Below, piece after piece: positions 39,719-50,212 of a DNA stretch of 64,000 nt. Each line of letters begins with the position of its first letter. Position 1 is the first letter of the stretch. The position numbers were made by a program, and so were the translations under genes. The notes below the pieces were generated by a model, which was not told the DNA's origin, searched no databases, and was given only the letters and a program-made list of their open reading frames with translations. Source of the stretch: Talinum fruticosum (taxonomy: Eukaryota > Streptophyta > Magnoliopsida > Caryophyllales > Talinaceae); NCBI GenBank assembly GCA_021018815.1, contig JAITYX010000032.1, positions 2,108,001-2,172,000 on the forward strand, given 5' to 3'.

Positions 39719-42063
39719 CCTGGTTGCAGCGCAGTTTGCGGAGAGAAAGAGAGCAAAGAGTGGACGGGGAGAGGCGGTGTGGACTGTTTAGGAAGAGCAA
39801 CAATGAAGAGAGAGAGAGAGAATCAACGGCGGAGGGCAGAGTTTTTGAATGTCGCAATACGAAGTTGCCCGACCCGAATCCAGAGAGCGATTCGGGTTGT
39901 GAAGATGCCGGGCGATGGGATTCGTCGTTAGTGGGTGTTCAAATTCATTTTTAGCCCACAAAGCTCAAATAACAGCATTTTTAAAGCATCATCCGCAATT
40001 CTAAATTACATATCAAGGCCTACGTTTGTCCCACTCTATTATTCGAATTTATCCGATTTAAAAAATAATAGGTTTTGGTATAATTTTTTGTCCAAATTAT
40101 AAATTCATATATAAAATTTTTATATTTGTATTGTTCAAAATTGATTTTAACATGAATTTATACTTGTCGGAATTGTCCGATCCGAAAAAATCGGGTATTG
40201 GACAAAAATCTCGTCCAATGACCGATCCGATTTCGACCCGAATCCAAATTTTTGCCACCCCTAGGCTACACTCTTCTACCTTGTTTCGTAATTTAATTTT
40301 TTGAAATCCAATTCATCAACTTTACATTCTTCAAGTCACGAAATAAAATATTTTTATAAAATTCGTCACTAAATATATTTAATTTAATTTTAGTAATTTA
40401 CTTTTATTACTAGCAAAAATACATTTCCTAAAGTTGATAAGTGACTCCATAAAAATAAAAAAAAAGTTGATTTGTTTTGGAATTGCGAGCGACTAGTTGG
40501 GAAGAGCTAATGTGCGGGCAAATTATGTAATCATTACGCTGCATAATACTCCTTGACCGCACGTATAAATTTGGATCACGTGATCCGCATTGCAAATATT
40601 CTAACTCTCCTTTTTGTTTCTAAGTTAATTTAATATTTTTTCGGACCTATTCATTTCGAGTACTTATAATTCATGGTTTAAACTTTCTATCGGTGATTAC
40701 CAAAGGTTATCGGCGATTATGATTAGCGGTTAGTGATCTAGGTTATCGCTGGCAAAAGTATAATTGAAGGTGGTGTTGTTAGCGAAATCGCTAGGTATCT
40801 TTTAAACTTTCTATCGGTGATAACCTATGTATGTTTGGAAGCTCTTGTGGATCATCTTGTTGCACTCTTCGACTGGTCATACCGGTCGAATTAGTAGCGA
40901 TTCCCCCTCCATTTGCATCGGCTCCAAATTAATTTGGTTGAACGTTGATCGAACCCTGCAGCCTCATCGCTGATCATATACTTCAACATTAACAAAAGAT
41001 ACCTAGGTTATCACCGATAGAAAGTTTAAAATATACTTCAACATTCTTGTAATAATCGGCCATATTAACAAAAGATGAAGAGGAGATTTTTCGGAGAAAT
41101 GTGAACAACCTATTCTCTCAATATACTTCAACATTCGATGCATTTTATGGCTACAAATATTACTCTTTTATATGGGATTTGGATTTAACTTCTAGAATCC
41201 CAAAAATCTTGTAATAAACTAGTAAAATTAATATAAAAATACAATAAATAAGAAAAAAAGGCTTGGTTTTATTCAGTGCTAAGTTGTCCCCTAATGTTTC
41301 ATTTTCCACCATTAATGAATGCTTCATTCAAGTTATTTCTAAGTGCGGGAATTTGTATTGAGTTAGATACCTTGAATTGAACCTCAAAATATCGTCAAGC
41401 ACATGCAACATTAATAGAAATATTTAACAACATAATTGTGTCTATCAATTTACTCTTCGCAACGATTTCAAAATCGGACTCGAAAACTTAGGCAAACTTT
41501 GAAACTAGCTTTGAATAGGTTACACTTGATTTTATGCTCCACCTTAGGTACTCTAAATTATAATAAATTTGGATGGTGTGACGGTGAGTTTTAGTTGGAA
41601 CAGATGTTTGATATAGGATCACACATAAAAAAAAAAAAAAAGTGTTTCGACCTGTTTTTTCTTTTATTTCATTTTTAAATTTTATTGTAATTTTTATCTT
41701 GCTCGTTTTTTGTTCACTTCATAAATATTACTAATTGCTTTAAAAAGAATTAATAATATAACTAATTTTTATATGCAACTTCATCCAAAACTTACGAAAT
41801 ATCGATATCATAAAATGAGAGATACAATATTTATAAAAACCCTAGATAATAAGGTTCTAAAAAGATTTACATAGTGGTCAATTGACTTTTAATATATCAT
41901 ATTTGGAACCATAATTATTTAAAAGTTTTTAAAGTTTAACAAACAAATATATGAAATAAAAAAAATTATAGTGACAAAATAAAGAGAGTAGATGAGATAT
42001 GATCAGCGACGAGGCTGCTGGGTTCAGTCAACGTTCAACCAAATTAATTTGGAGCTGATGCAA
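39719..42063. other. divergent intergenic region between DCAF13 and ATP23
   Basis: Holds the promoters of DCAF13 (minus) and ATP23 (plus). A segment ending at about 40262 (ccgatccgatttcgacccga, then ttgccacccctag) looks like one end of another hAT-type element; I could not place its other end. A short inverted repeat lies at 40799-41031. The stretch 41100-41990 is AT-rich with nothing recognised. Confidence 0.45.
40799..41031. repeat. inverted repeat, about 29-base arms
   Basis: Left arm 40799-40827 (core tttaaactttctatcggtga) and right arm about 41003-41031 (core tcaccgatagaaagtttaaa) are almost perfect reverse complements around a spacer of about 175 bases. A third, direct copy of the core begins near 40677. 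Possibly part of a degraded foldback element; no target duplication found. Confidence 0.7.
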
Positions 42064-45000
42064 ATGGAGGGGGAATCTGCTACTAATTCTGGCGGTATGA
42101 CCGTCGAAGAGTGCAACAAGATGATCCACAGGAGCTTCCAAAGTACTTTCTCTCTCTCTGATTGTGTGTATGTTAGGGTTCTGTGCTCTCTCTCTCTCTC
42201 TCTGATTGTGTGTGTTAGGGTTCTGGGCTTACACTGAATTCATTTCATTCTTCAATTTCAGCTCCCATCGTGAAATTTCTAATTGAAAATTTGGAGAAGT
42301 CGGGCTGTTTTATTAAGGATAACTTCATAAAGGCTGTAAACTGTCATCAGAAAATAAGTGGTGGCTATACCCGTGGCCAAGGGGTAAGCTTTGAGTTTGG
42401 TTCTTAGTTTGTAGCTAAACTTGAGCCCTTTCATTTCCTTAGCTTAATTGATTGATTGCTTCTGGGTCTTCTGTAACATGAATTTTTAAAAGGAGAATCC
42501 TCATTCTCATTTTGCCATTAATGTTGTTCTCTCGGCAGTTTAATAACCTTTTGCTTCATATTCCAATATCTTTTTCTGAATAAACGAGGCTTTTTCTAAT
42601 CAAAATTCCAAGTAGGATAATCAGCATATCACCACACATATGTTGGCTAAGGCTACCAAATTAACTAGATAGTGTACAACCCACCAAACCCCAGTTTGAT
42701 ATTTCCTGGGGAAGTTTGGAGTACTTATGAAGGGGTTTGGTTATTCAATTCAGTCAGCAACAGCTAGAAGGACATGCAAAAATAGGATCGTACTCCAGTA
42801 TCTTTTAATGAATAAATGATACTTTTGCTGATCAAAATTCCAAGTAGGATCATCAGCATATCACCACATATCTGTTCGGCTTGGGCTCCCAAATCAGCTA
42901 TATACTGTACAGCCCTTCAAACCCTTGTGCGATCTTTGTTCGGGAAGTTCAGGGGATCTTTGAATATGAAGAGACTGGATTATTCTATTGAGTCAGCAGA
43001 TGAGGGACATGTAATGTCTCTAGCATATTGAGGTCCTTTAGTCCCAAGCTAATATCAGCTATCATATGGTTATCAATATTGCTTCATGAATGTCATCTTG
43101 AGAAGGTTTGTGCTCTCCATTTTTTGCCTGGTTAAATCTTGCACTTTCATCTACTCCAAATTAATCTAGTCCAATCAACAACTGAAGCATTGTCACACAA
43201 CTTTTCATAACCTTTAGAATGTTTGTGCTCTCCACTTTTTCTTGGTTAAATCTTAAAGCATGGAAATCAGATGCCGTCTTGTAGAGTTTCCTCCAGAACC
43301 AATACAAGTCAATAGATGCCAGATTGTGGCCACAAATTATCTTCCTTATGCTCCGCATCACATTGCATATGTAGTTGAACTATAAAACCTTATTCCACTA
43401 TCTGATATCTTTGATGCCCAAACCACTGCAGTTCTCTGCTTTGCAAATGATGTCCCGTGAAATGCGGGAACCTTACTGTATTCTCCTTCTCCACAACGGA
43501 GAAAGTTTCTACGTGGATTTTCAATATTCTTAATTACTTTATGAGGGATAATGGAGATATTTGCCTAAAGGAAATAACCCCCATAAGAACAAAATTTATG
43601 AGTTGAACTTTGCATGGATATGACAATACTTTACCAGGTATTTGGGCACCCAAGTATCTGAAAAGAAAAGTATTCTTGCTGGACCCAGTTCTCTGACTAA
43701 GGTTGTTGGCTGTCTGTTCATCAATGCCAGATGTGACCACTTTTGTGATCTCTCTTTGCACACTAAGGTCTCAAACATTAGCAAAATCTTCAAAGGAAGT
43801 CATCAAAATATCCAATCTCTGCTTCGCAAAAAGGAATGATATTACTGGCAAACCACAGACATGGTGAACTCAAGCATTTACATCTGGGGTGGTATCTGAA
43901 AGCTTTCTCCTGTCAATATTTGGAAAGAAGCTTGGAAGAATATTCAATCTCAAGAACAAACCTGGGGGGGAGACATAGGATTCCTATCTTTCAGAAATCT
44001 GATGGCTGCCCCCATTAACTTTTATTGTGAAAGACTGGGGGAATGTATTTCAAAGTCCTGTATTGATCTATGTGTGAAATGTAGTACATTCAAGAGCTTC
44101 TGTACTTGGGGATCGCTCACTTATGCAAACTGAGACTTCCCTTTCTCTCCTGTGCTAACAACAAGTCTTTAGTCTATCCTCGTCATGGTCGTGTCTCACG
44201 AACCGGGCTACAGAGGCGAAACGATTCTCTTTACAAGCTGAAAAGAATTAAAATAAAAAAAACCCTTTATGATGACTTAACATACCATACAGAATGTTTG
44301 AAATGCCTTTGTGAAGGACACTGCAACTAGCAGTGGGCCTAAAGTCAGTTGCTCGGTTTGGAAATCTTAGGTATCAAAACGAAGAGAATAGTTTGCCTGT
44401 GTTAATGGCTTTTAGGTATTAAAAAGTTATTGAGCAGCCGCTAAACACGATCATTGATGATGTGGTCTGCTGACTTGAAAAATCCGCTTAACCGTTTGTC
44501 TGGAGTTCTCTGGTTGCCAATGGAAAAGAAGACCTGGTTGATTTCTTCTTTGGTACCTTCCCGTACAATTCCAGTCATTCCTCAATTGAGAGTTCTTAAC
44601 TATTAGAAAATACATCCTTCTGTAGTCCTCTGCTGCTGCAGCACTTTTAGAAACACCCTGAAGAAGTTCTGAAAATGATGCATAAGATATGCACTTTTGC
44701 AGTTTGCTGGTACCTTCCACTTCACCATGATTATCACTTTGAAGCTTATACTTAAAATTTGCTTCCTTCATTTGTTTTAACTCAGCTAAAAGAAAATATT
44801 TTGCTTTAGCCAGATCTTATCGAGAGGCTGATTTTGTAGACTGAGCTGTATATGTTGGAGTTCTGCTCTTATGTCAATCTTTTGATGCACCTTAACAAAA
44901 CTATTCTTTGGGGAGAGATTTTATACTTTTTTATAATTTTAACCTTTTGAATCACCTGGCACATTTGGCAGCCGTCAATATTCCTGTGCCAACACGGAAA

Positions 45001-47383
45001 CAATTCTTGGCAACCTTTTGGAATCTTTAAAATTTACTCCACATCTGGCAATATTTAAAATGCCTTTTTTGATTAGCAGAACAGTTCTGAAACTCAAGGA
45101 ATAGGGGACTATGAATTGATGTTCCTTCAGGCTGACGCAAACATTTGATGTCAAAACACAAGAGCCAATCTGTATTATATAGGGTGTTATCAGTTCTAGT
45201 CTTCTAGAGTATATTCTTTGGCCATCCTCTTATTTATTCCATTACCTCCACTTGCTTTCATATTCATAAGCCCACAGTTGACTTGAAACACAAAAGCTTC
45301 TTACCTCGTCTTGTTTATTAGGGAGTTTATTCCCCTAATATTCCAGCAGCATCTGTTGTTCATTGAGAGTTTAGAAGTACAGGTGGATTAATCTGCTTTC
45401 AAGGCCTGAAACACTTTATTCATATCTTCCTAGATTGGAATTTTCAGGTTTCTTGCTGTCTTTTGGCATTTTGAAAAAGATTCCTGCTACAGGGAAATTT
45501 CACACTGGTCAAAATGGGGATACTGCGTGAATATTTGATTTTTGATGCAGCTTTCTATGTCTAGGAGGCTTAATCTCTATGCCTGAGAGCCGTCTCCTTT
45601 GTTTTCGAAGCTTCTTCACAATTTGAATGAGGAGTTGTTGCCGCCAAGATGATTTGATTGTTTGTTTAATCTTTTCTTACTCAGATAATGGTGTGTAGCA
45701 ATGAGATGGACTCTCAAGACGACGTCAACCAAGTGGTAATCCATGAGCTGATTCATGCATATGATGATTGTCGTGTGGAAAATTTGGATTGGGTTGACTG
45801 TGCTCAACATGCTTGTAGTGAGGTGCATACTGTCAATCTGTGTTTCATCCCGCATTTGCTCCTGTTAAATATGTTTCTATTATTTTTTTAATCTTGTTTG
45901 ATCTATCCTTTCATTTATGAATTAGATTCGTGCAGGCCATCTGAGCGGTGATTGCCATTACAAAAGAGAGTTGTTGCGTGGCTATATGAAGCTTCGAGGT
46001 CATGAGCAGGTGAGTGATGTTGTTTGGCTTTATACTATTTGATCTCCTTTTTTAATTGATATGGCTCCTTTCTCTTAGCAGATTGTTTGGTCCTGTTAAA
46101 TTTTCTATGCATGAGAATAATTTCTAATTGAACTCAGAGAGCTGGGGTTGAGTCCTGCTGTACTGAGAACAGTAGTATGTACTTGAATTCAGATCTTTGC
46201 ATTTCCAGTATCCTCAGATATCCAACAGAGGGGAAGAGAGGGACAATTTTTCAGAATGATTTTATATTCTGAGATTTGAAATTTAACTGCATCTTCATTA
46301 TTTCTATGTTTTTAAGCATAAAAATGAGCTACCATACATGCTCTATGCATACTTGTGGCTTTTATGTATCCAGACTTCAGAGCTCGTCTCAGTTTGCTCG
46401 AGTCTTGATTCATGTCCTGATGCCTCTTGCCTTGTGTAGGAGCAACCCTCTTCCCCTTCCCATGACCACTATTGAGCTTGCAAGTTGAGCTACCATGAAA
46501 TTCTTTGTGTTTTCTATCCATTTTTCATATTCAAAGCATCAAAGTACTGGGATTCACTTGGGTTGAAATATTTGTCTGAATATAGGCCTTCATGTTATTT
46601 TGATTGGAAGGATTACTTGGGTTCAAATCTTCAGTCAACTTGTTACTTAATCCCCCACTACTCTTAGGTTCTGTTGTTTCACATTTGCAGACTACCTAAA
46701 TGATGGAGTAGGGACTTCCTTTGACATGGTGTTTTGTTTTGTCTCACATGGCCGTCATTGTATTCTTCTGTTAAGGGTTAACCTTTGTGGATCATTGGCA
46801 TCATCTTGAAAACCAATGACTAAGTGTCGCCTTTTTTTTACATCCTGAAGAGTTAATCTGGTACAAGTTCTAATTTTGGATTCATGGTTTCACTATTTTC
46901 TCATGATTTTGGCTGGCACTAGTGCATCCCCCCTCCCAAACAGAAAAAAATTCTTTATTTAACGATTTGTGCTAGGTGTGGTCACTATGGAATTGATAGG
47001 TTTCAGTCATTTCACTAAACTGAAATCTTCACGTGATTAATTTCTCAAAAATGACATAGATTAGAAATGAATTGTGTGACACCACTTCATCCACAAATCT
47101 GTAGCATAAGATTTCCTCCTGTTTGGGTTACTACCATGCAAGCAATCTCCAGTACCATCTGCAGTTTTTCTACAGGAGATTATTTTAAGCACAGCCCTGT
47201 TCAATCATCATTGATATGATGTGCCTGATTGCGCTCTAACACCTGCAGGAGTGTGTGAAAAGAAGAGCGATGAAATCTGTGATGGCTAATCCTTACTGCT
47301 CCAAGATAGCTGCCAAAGAAGCCGTGGAAGCTGTTTGGGATATTTGTTATAATGATACGAAGCCCTTTGACAGAGCTCCCTGA
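42064..47383 (+). CDS. ATP23: mitochondrial inner membrane metalloprotease ATP23, five exons
   Basis: ATP23 is a zinc metalloprotease of the mitochondrial intermembrane space; in yeast it matures Atp6 and helps assemble the ATP synthase Fo sector. Exons: 42064-42142, 42262-42383, 45685-45822, 45926-46009 and 47249-47383, all GT..AG, joining in phase to 185 residues with stop 47381-47383. The zinc site HELIH is at about residues 87-91 inside VIHELIHAYDDCRVENLDW. Other family blocks are CAQHACSEIRAGHLSGDCHY, KRELLRGYMKLRGHEQECVK and the C-terminus CYNDTKPFDRAP. The start at 42064 gives MEGESATNSGGMTVEECNKM. The frame is open upstream to another ATG at 41992, but the shorter start fits the family length. 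No frameshift. Intron 2 (42384-45684) carries duplicated and LINE-like sequence. AATAAA at 47618-47623 is a plausible polyadenylation signal. Confidence 0.94.
42562..43020. repeat. diverged tandem duplication in ATP23 intron 2, about 232-base period
   Basis: Two adjacent copies, about 42562-42793 and 42794-43020, align throughout. Shared landmarks are atcaaaattccaagtaggat, catcagcatatcaccaca and the gagtcagcag/cagtcagcaa end. By eye identity is roughly three quarters. It abuts the LINE remnant. Origin unknown. Confidence 0.65.
43161..43761 (-). mobile_element. degenerate LINE (non-LTR retrotransposon) fragment in ATP23 intron 2
   Basis: On the minus strand, the frame ending near 43534 contains FLFRYLGAQIPGKVLS and CKVQLINFVLMGVISF. 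These resemble the YLG..P block and the following G+.QLI..VL.G...F block of plant LINE reverse transcriptases. The next piece downstream (43361 to 43161: SIDLYWFWRKLYKTASDFH) could belong to the same open frame. Stops and frame breaks show it is dead. Boundaries are uncertain and no poly-A tail or target duplication was found. Confidence 0.4.
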
Positions 47384-48334
47384 GATAGGCCAACTTTCAT
47401 TTCTCCTTCCAAGCATGCTCATATCTTCAAGTTATGACTCATGGTATCTCATCCATCAGTTTCTTCAACACTATTTTTTTACATTTTTCGTTCCCCTGCT
47501 GAGAAACTAACTTATATAGGAAGACCTCAACCGATTGGTTTGTCCCACTCATATTTTGACATTGTATTCAACTTCAATGGAGGCAATGTCTTTGTAACGA
47601 AGGAAATACAAAGAGGGAATAAAAAAGCTCTCTATTTTTACACCTAATGTCACTGTGTATGTATACGAGCCAGAAATCGAGCTTCCTCCCTCCTGCTAGG
47701 TTTGAGCTCAGTGTGAACAAGGATGATTTTAACGACAGAAGGAAATTGTTAGCTATCCTGCTTGTCATCAGAGACAACCCTGGCATTCTCTTTTGTCTTT
47801 TTTTAGGGAAAAATCTAACTGAATAGGTTTCCCTGTAAAATTGTCTGGAGAAAGATACTCAATTAGACGAGAAATAAAAGGACTGAGCTATGAGCAGACG
47901 TCCTATTAGTGCATTTTGGGAGACTTATAGGATGGTTGTAGGACTGTCTCATATGATTATATGGATTTTTAAATGAGTGCACATATAAAATAATCATATA
48001 TAGAAAAACTTCTTATTTGGCTCCAAAAATATGACAAGAATAGAATCGTGAAGAAATATTTCAACGCATAGAATCGTGAAGAAATATTTCAATGCATTTT
48101 TGTTCACGGAAATATTTGAAATAACAGTAAAAAAATTTATTAGTAATGAAGAAAATCACTAAAATTAACAACCCCGGGGAAACTCTTTTTAAACTTCCAT
48201 TTCCCACATGAGACAGGTGCATGAAAGCACAAACATCACCAGCTACAGCATAACTTAAAAAAACATAAAATTATAAATCTATCTCTCTCTTTCTATTGGT
48301 CTTCTATGATTCTGTCATGGACATAAAACCTCAT
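47384..48334. other. convergent intergenic region between ATP23 and the E6-like gene
   Basis: 3' flanks of two convergent genes. AATAAA for ATP23 is at 47618-47623. A short direct repeat, atagaatcgtgaagaaatat, occurs at about 48041 and 48070. No gene seen. Confidence 0.5.
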
Positions 48335-50154
48335 TCACGGCACATACTCCTGTTCCTTGTCATACTCATTATTCCCTTCATAAAACTCATTTTCATTCCT
48401 GTTCTCATTCTCATTGTATCCATTTGCATACTCATTCTTCTTGTCGAAGATGCCCAGATCCTCATAGCTCTTGTAATTTTGGTTATTTCGATCCTCATTT
48501 TCACTGGTCACATACCCAGAGTAGTACTTGCCATTAACCAAGTACCTCTTCTCCCCCTCTGCTTCTCGGTCTCATACCCATTCCCATTCCCGTTGTTTTC
48601 AGGGTAACTGTTTTCATCCTCCACATATTCAATCATCCCTTGTTTCTCATTTTCATTCCCATTTCCACTCTTGGTCACATACCCACTGTAATACTTGCCA
48701 TTAACTAAGTATTTCTTCTCGCCCATCCCTTGCTTCTCGGTCTCATACTCATTCCCATTCCATTTGTTTTGAGGGAAGCTGTTTTCATCCTTCACATATT
48801 CGTTCATCCACTGCTTCTCATTCTGGTCATTGCCGTTTTCGCTCTTGGTCACATATCCGCTGTAGTACTTGCCATTAACCAAGTACTTCTTCTCGCCCAT
48901 CCCCTGCTTCTCAGTCTCATACTCGTTCTCATTCCCGTTATTTTCCTCCTCCACATACTCACTCATCCCTTGCTTCTCATTCTCATTCTCGTTCGCGTTC
49001 CCATTTTCACTCTTGGTCACGTAGCCACTGTAATACTTGCCATTAACCAAGTACTTCTTCTCACCCGTCCCCTGCTTCTCAGTCTCATACTCGTTCTCAT
49101 TCCCTTTGTTTTCCTCCTCCACATACTCACTCATCCCTTGCTTCTCACTCTCATTCGCATTCCCATTTTCACTCTTGGTCACATACCCACTGTAATACTT
49201 GCCATTGACCAAGTACCTCTGCTCTCCTCCCATCCCTCCCTTCTCAGTCTCGTACTCATTTCTATTCCCTTTGTTTTCAGGGAAGTCATTTTCCTCCACA
49301 TATTCACTCATCCCTTGTTTCTCATTCTCATTCTCATTCTCGAGGCCATTTTCGCTCTTGGTCACATACCCATTGTAGTACTTGCCATTAACCAAGTACC
49401 TCTTCTCAGCCGAGCCTTGTTTCTCGTTCTTGTACCCGTTCCCATTCCATTTGCTTTCAGGGAAGGTGTTCTCATCCTCCACATATTCACTCATTCCTTG
49501 TTTCTCATTCTCGTTCCCGATATCGCTCTTGGTTACATAGCCATAGTAGTACTTGCCATTAACCAAGTACCTCTTCTCGCCCATCCGCTGCTTCTCAGTC
49601 TCATACCCATTTCCATTCCCTTTGTTTTCTGGGAAGCCATTTTCCTCCTCCACATATTCATTCATCCCTTGTTTCTCATTCCCATTCCTCTCATTATTTA
49701 CATCATAAAAGTACTTCCCATTCTCCAAGAATCTAGTGTCACTCATTCCCTTCTTCTCATTCTCATCCCCTTTCTCGTTTGCATTCCCATTCCACCCATT
49801 TCCATTGCCATTGGGATAGGCCATGACAAAATCCCTGAAGGTTTTCCCGCCCAAGTCCTTAGCTTCAATATGCTTGACTTCACCAACCACATTGGTGGAT
49901 TTAGTAGCCTCATGGCTGTAAAGACCGTACCCGTGCTCGACGACATCAGACTCGGGTGTCGGAGCAGGAGCAGGAGCTAGGGATGGTGATTGTGCAGGAG
50001 AAAGGCTGACAGATTCTGGGTTTTCCAGGGCTTTTCTTCTAAGGTTATGATGGATGAATTTGCTGAAGAACCGGCTCTCTCGAGCTTGAGTTTGGAGAGA
50101 GAAAGACAGAACCAGGAGGAAGAAGAAACAGAGGCATCTTGCATTGGATGCCAT
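48335..50154 (-). CDS. E6-like secreted protein with expanded tandem repeats, one-base frameshift near the C-terminus
   Basis: E6-like proteins are plant-specific secreted proteins first known from cotton fibre; their molecular role is unknown. The start at 50152-50154 gives a signal peptide, MASNARCLCFFFLLVLSFSL to about residue 24, then a Pro/Ala/Ser stretch and HGYGLYSHEA. The family hallmark GMSDTRFLENGKYFYDV lies at about residues 136-152. The novelty is seven extra copies, 54-61 residues apart, of a derivative containing YLVNGKYYSGYVTKS and KQGMSEYVE, between about residues 160 and 550. The tail is Asn/Glu/Tyr-rich and ends QEYVP at stop 48335-48337. The frame breaks at the C5 run 48553-48557: one base added makes the last repeat (EKRYLVNGKYYSGYVTSE) and tail continuous, 606 residues in all. 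A TATA box lies about 52 bases upstream of this ATG, so the in-frame ATG at 50226, upstream of the TATA box, is not used. Repeat number may be assembly-sensitive. Confidence 0.88.
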
Positions 50155-50205
50155 TGCTAAAGCAAAACCTGGTGCACTCTGTTTTTCTGAATTGTCCTTG
50201 GTGTG

Positions 50206-50212
50206 TTTTATA
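50206..50212 (-). promoter_or_regulatory. TATA box of the E6-like gene
   Basis: The minus strand reads GTGTATAAAACACACC, with TATAAAA at 50206-50212. This is about 52 bases upstream of the chosen ATG, leaving a leader of about 20-25 bases if transcription starts some 30 bases downstream. Its position supports the start at 50154. Confidence 0.65.

Noticed and set aside
48730..49980. A 416-codon open frame on the plus strand, rich in Leu, Ile and Val
   Set aside because: It is the exact antisense of the E6-like repeat array. The Asn/Glu/Lys/Tyr codons of that array read as hydrophobic codons on the other strand, and the signal peptide, family motif and TATA box all support the minus strand.
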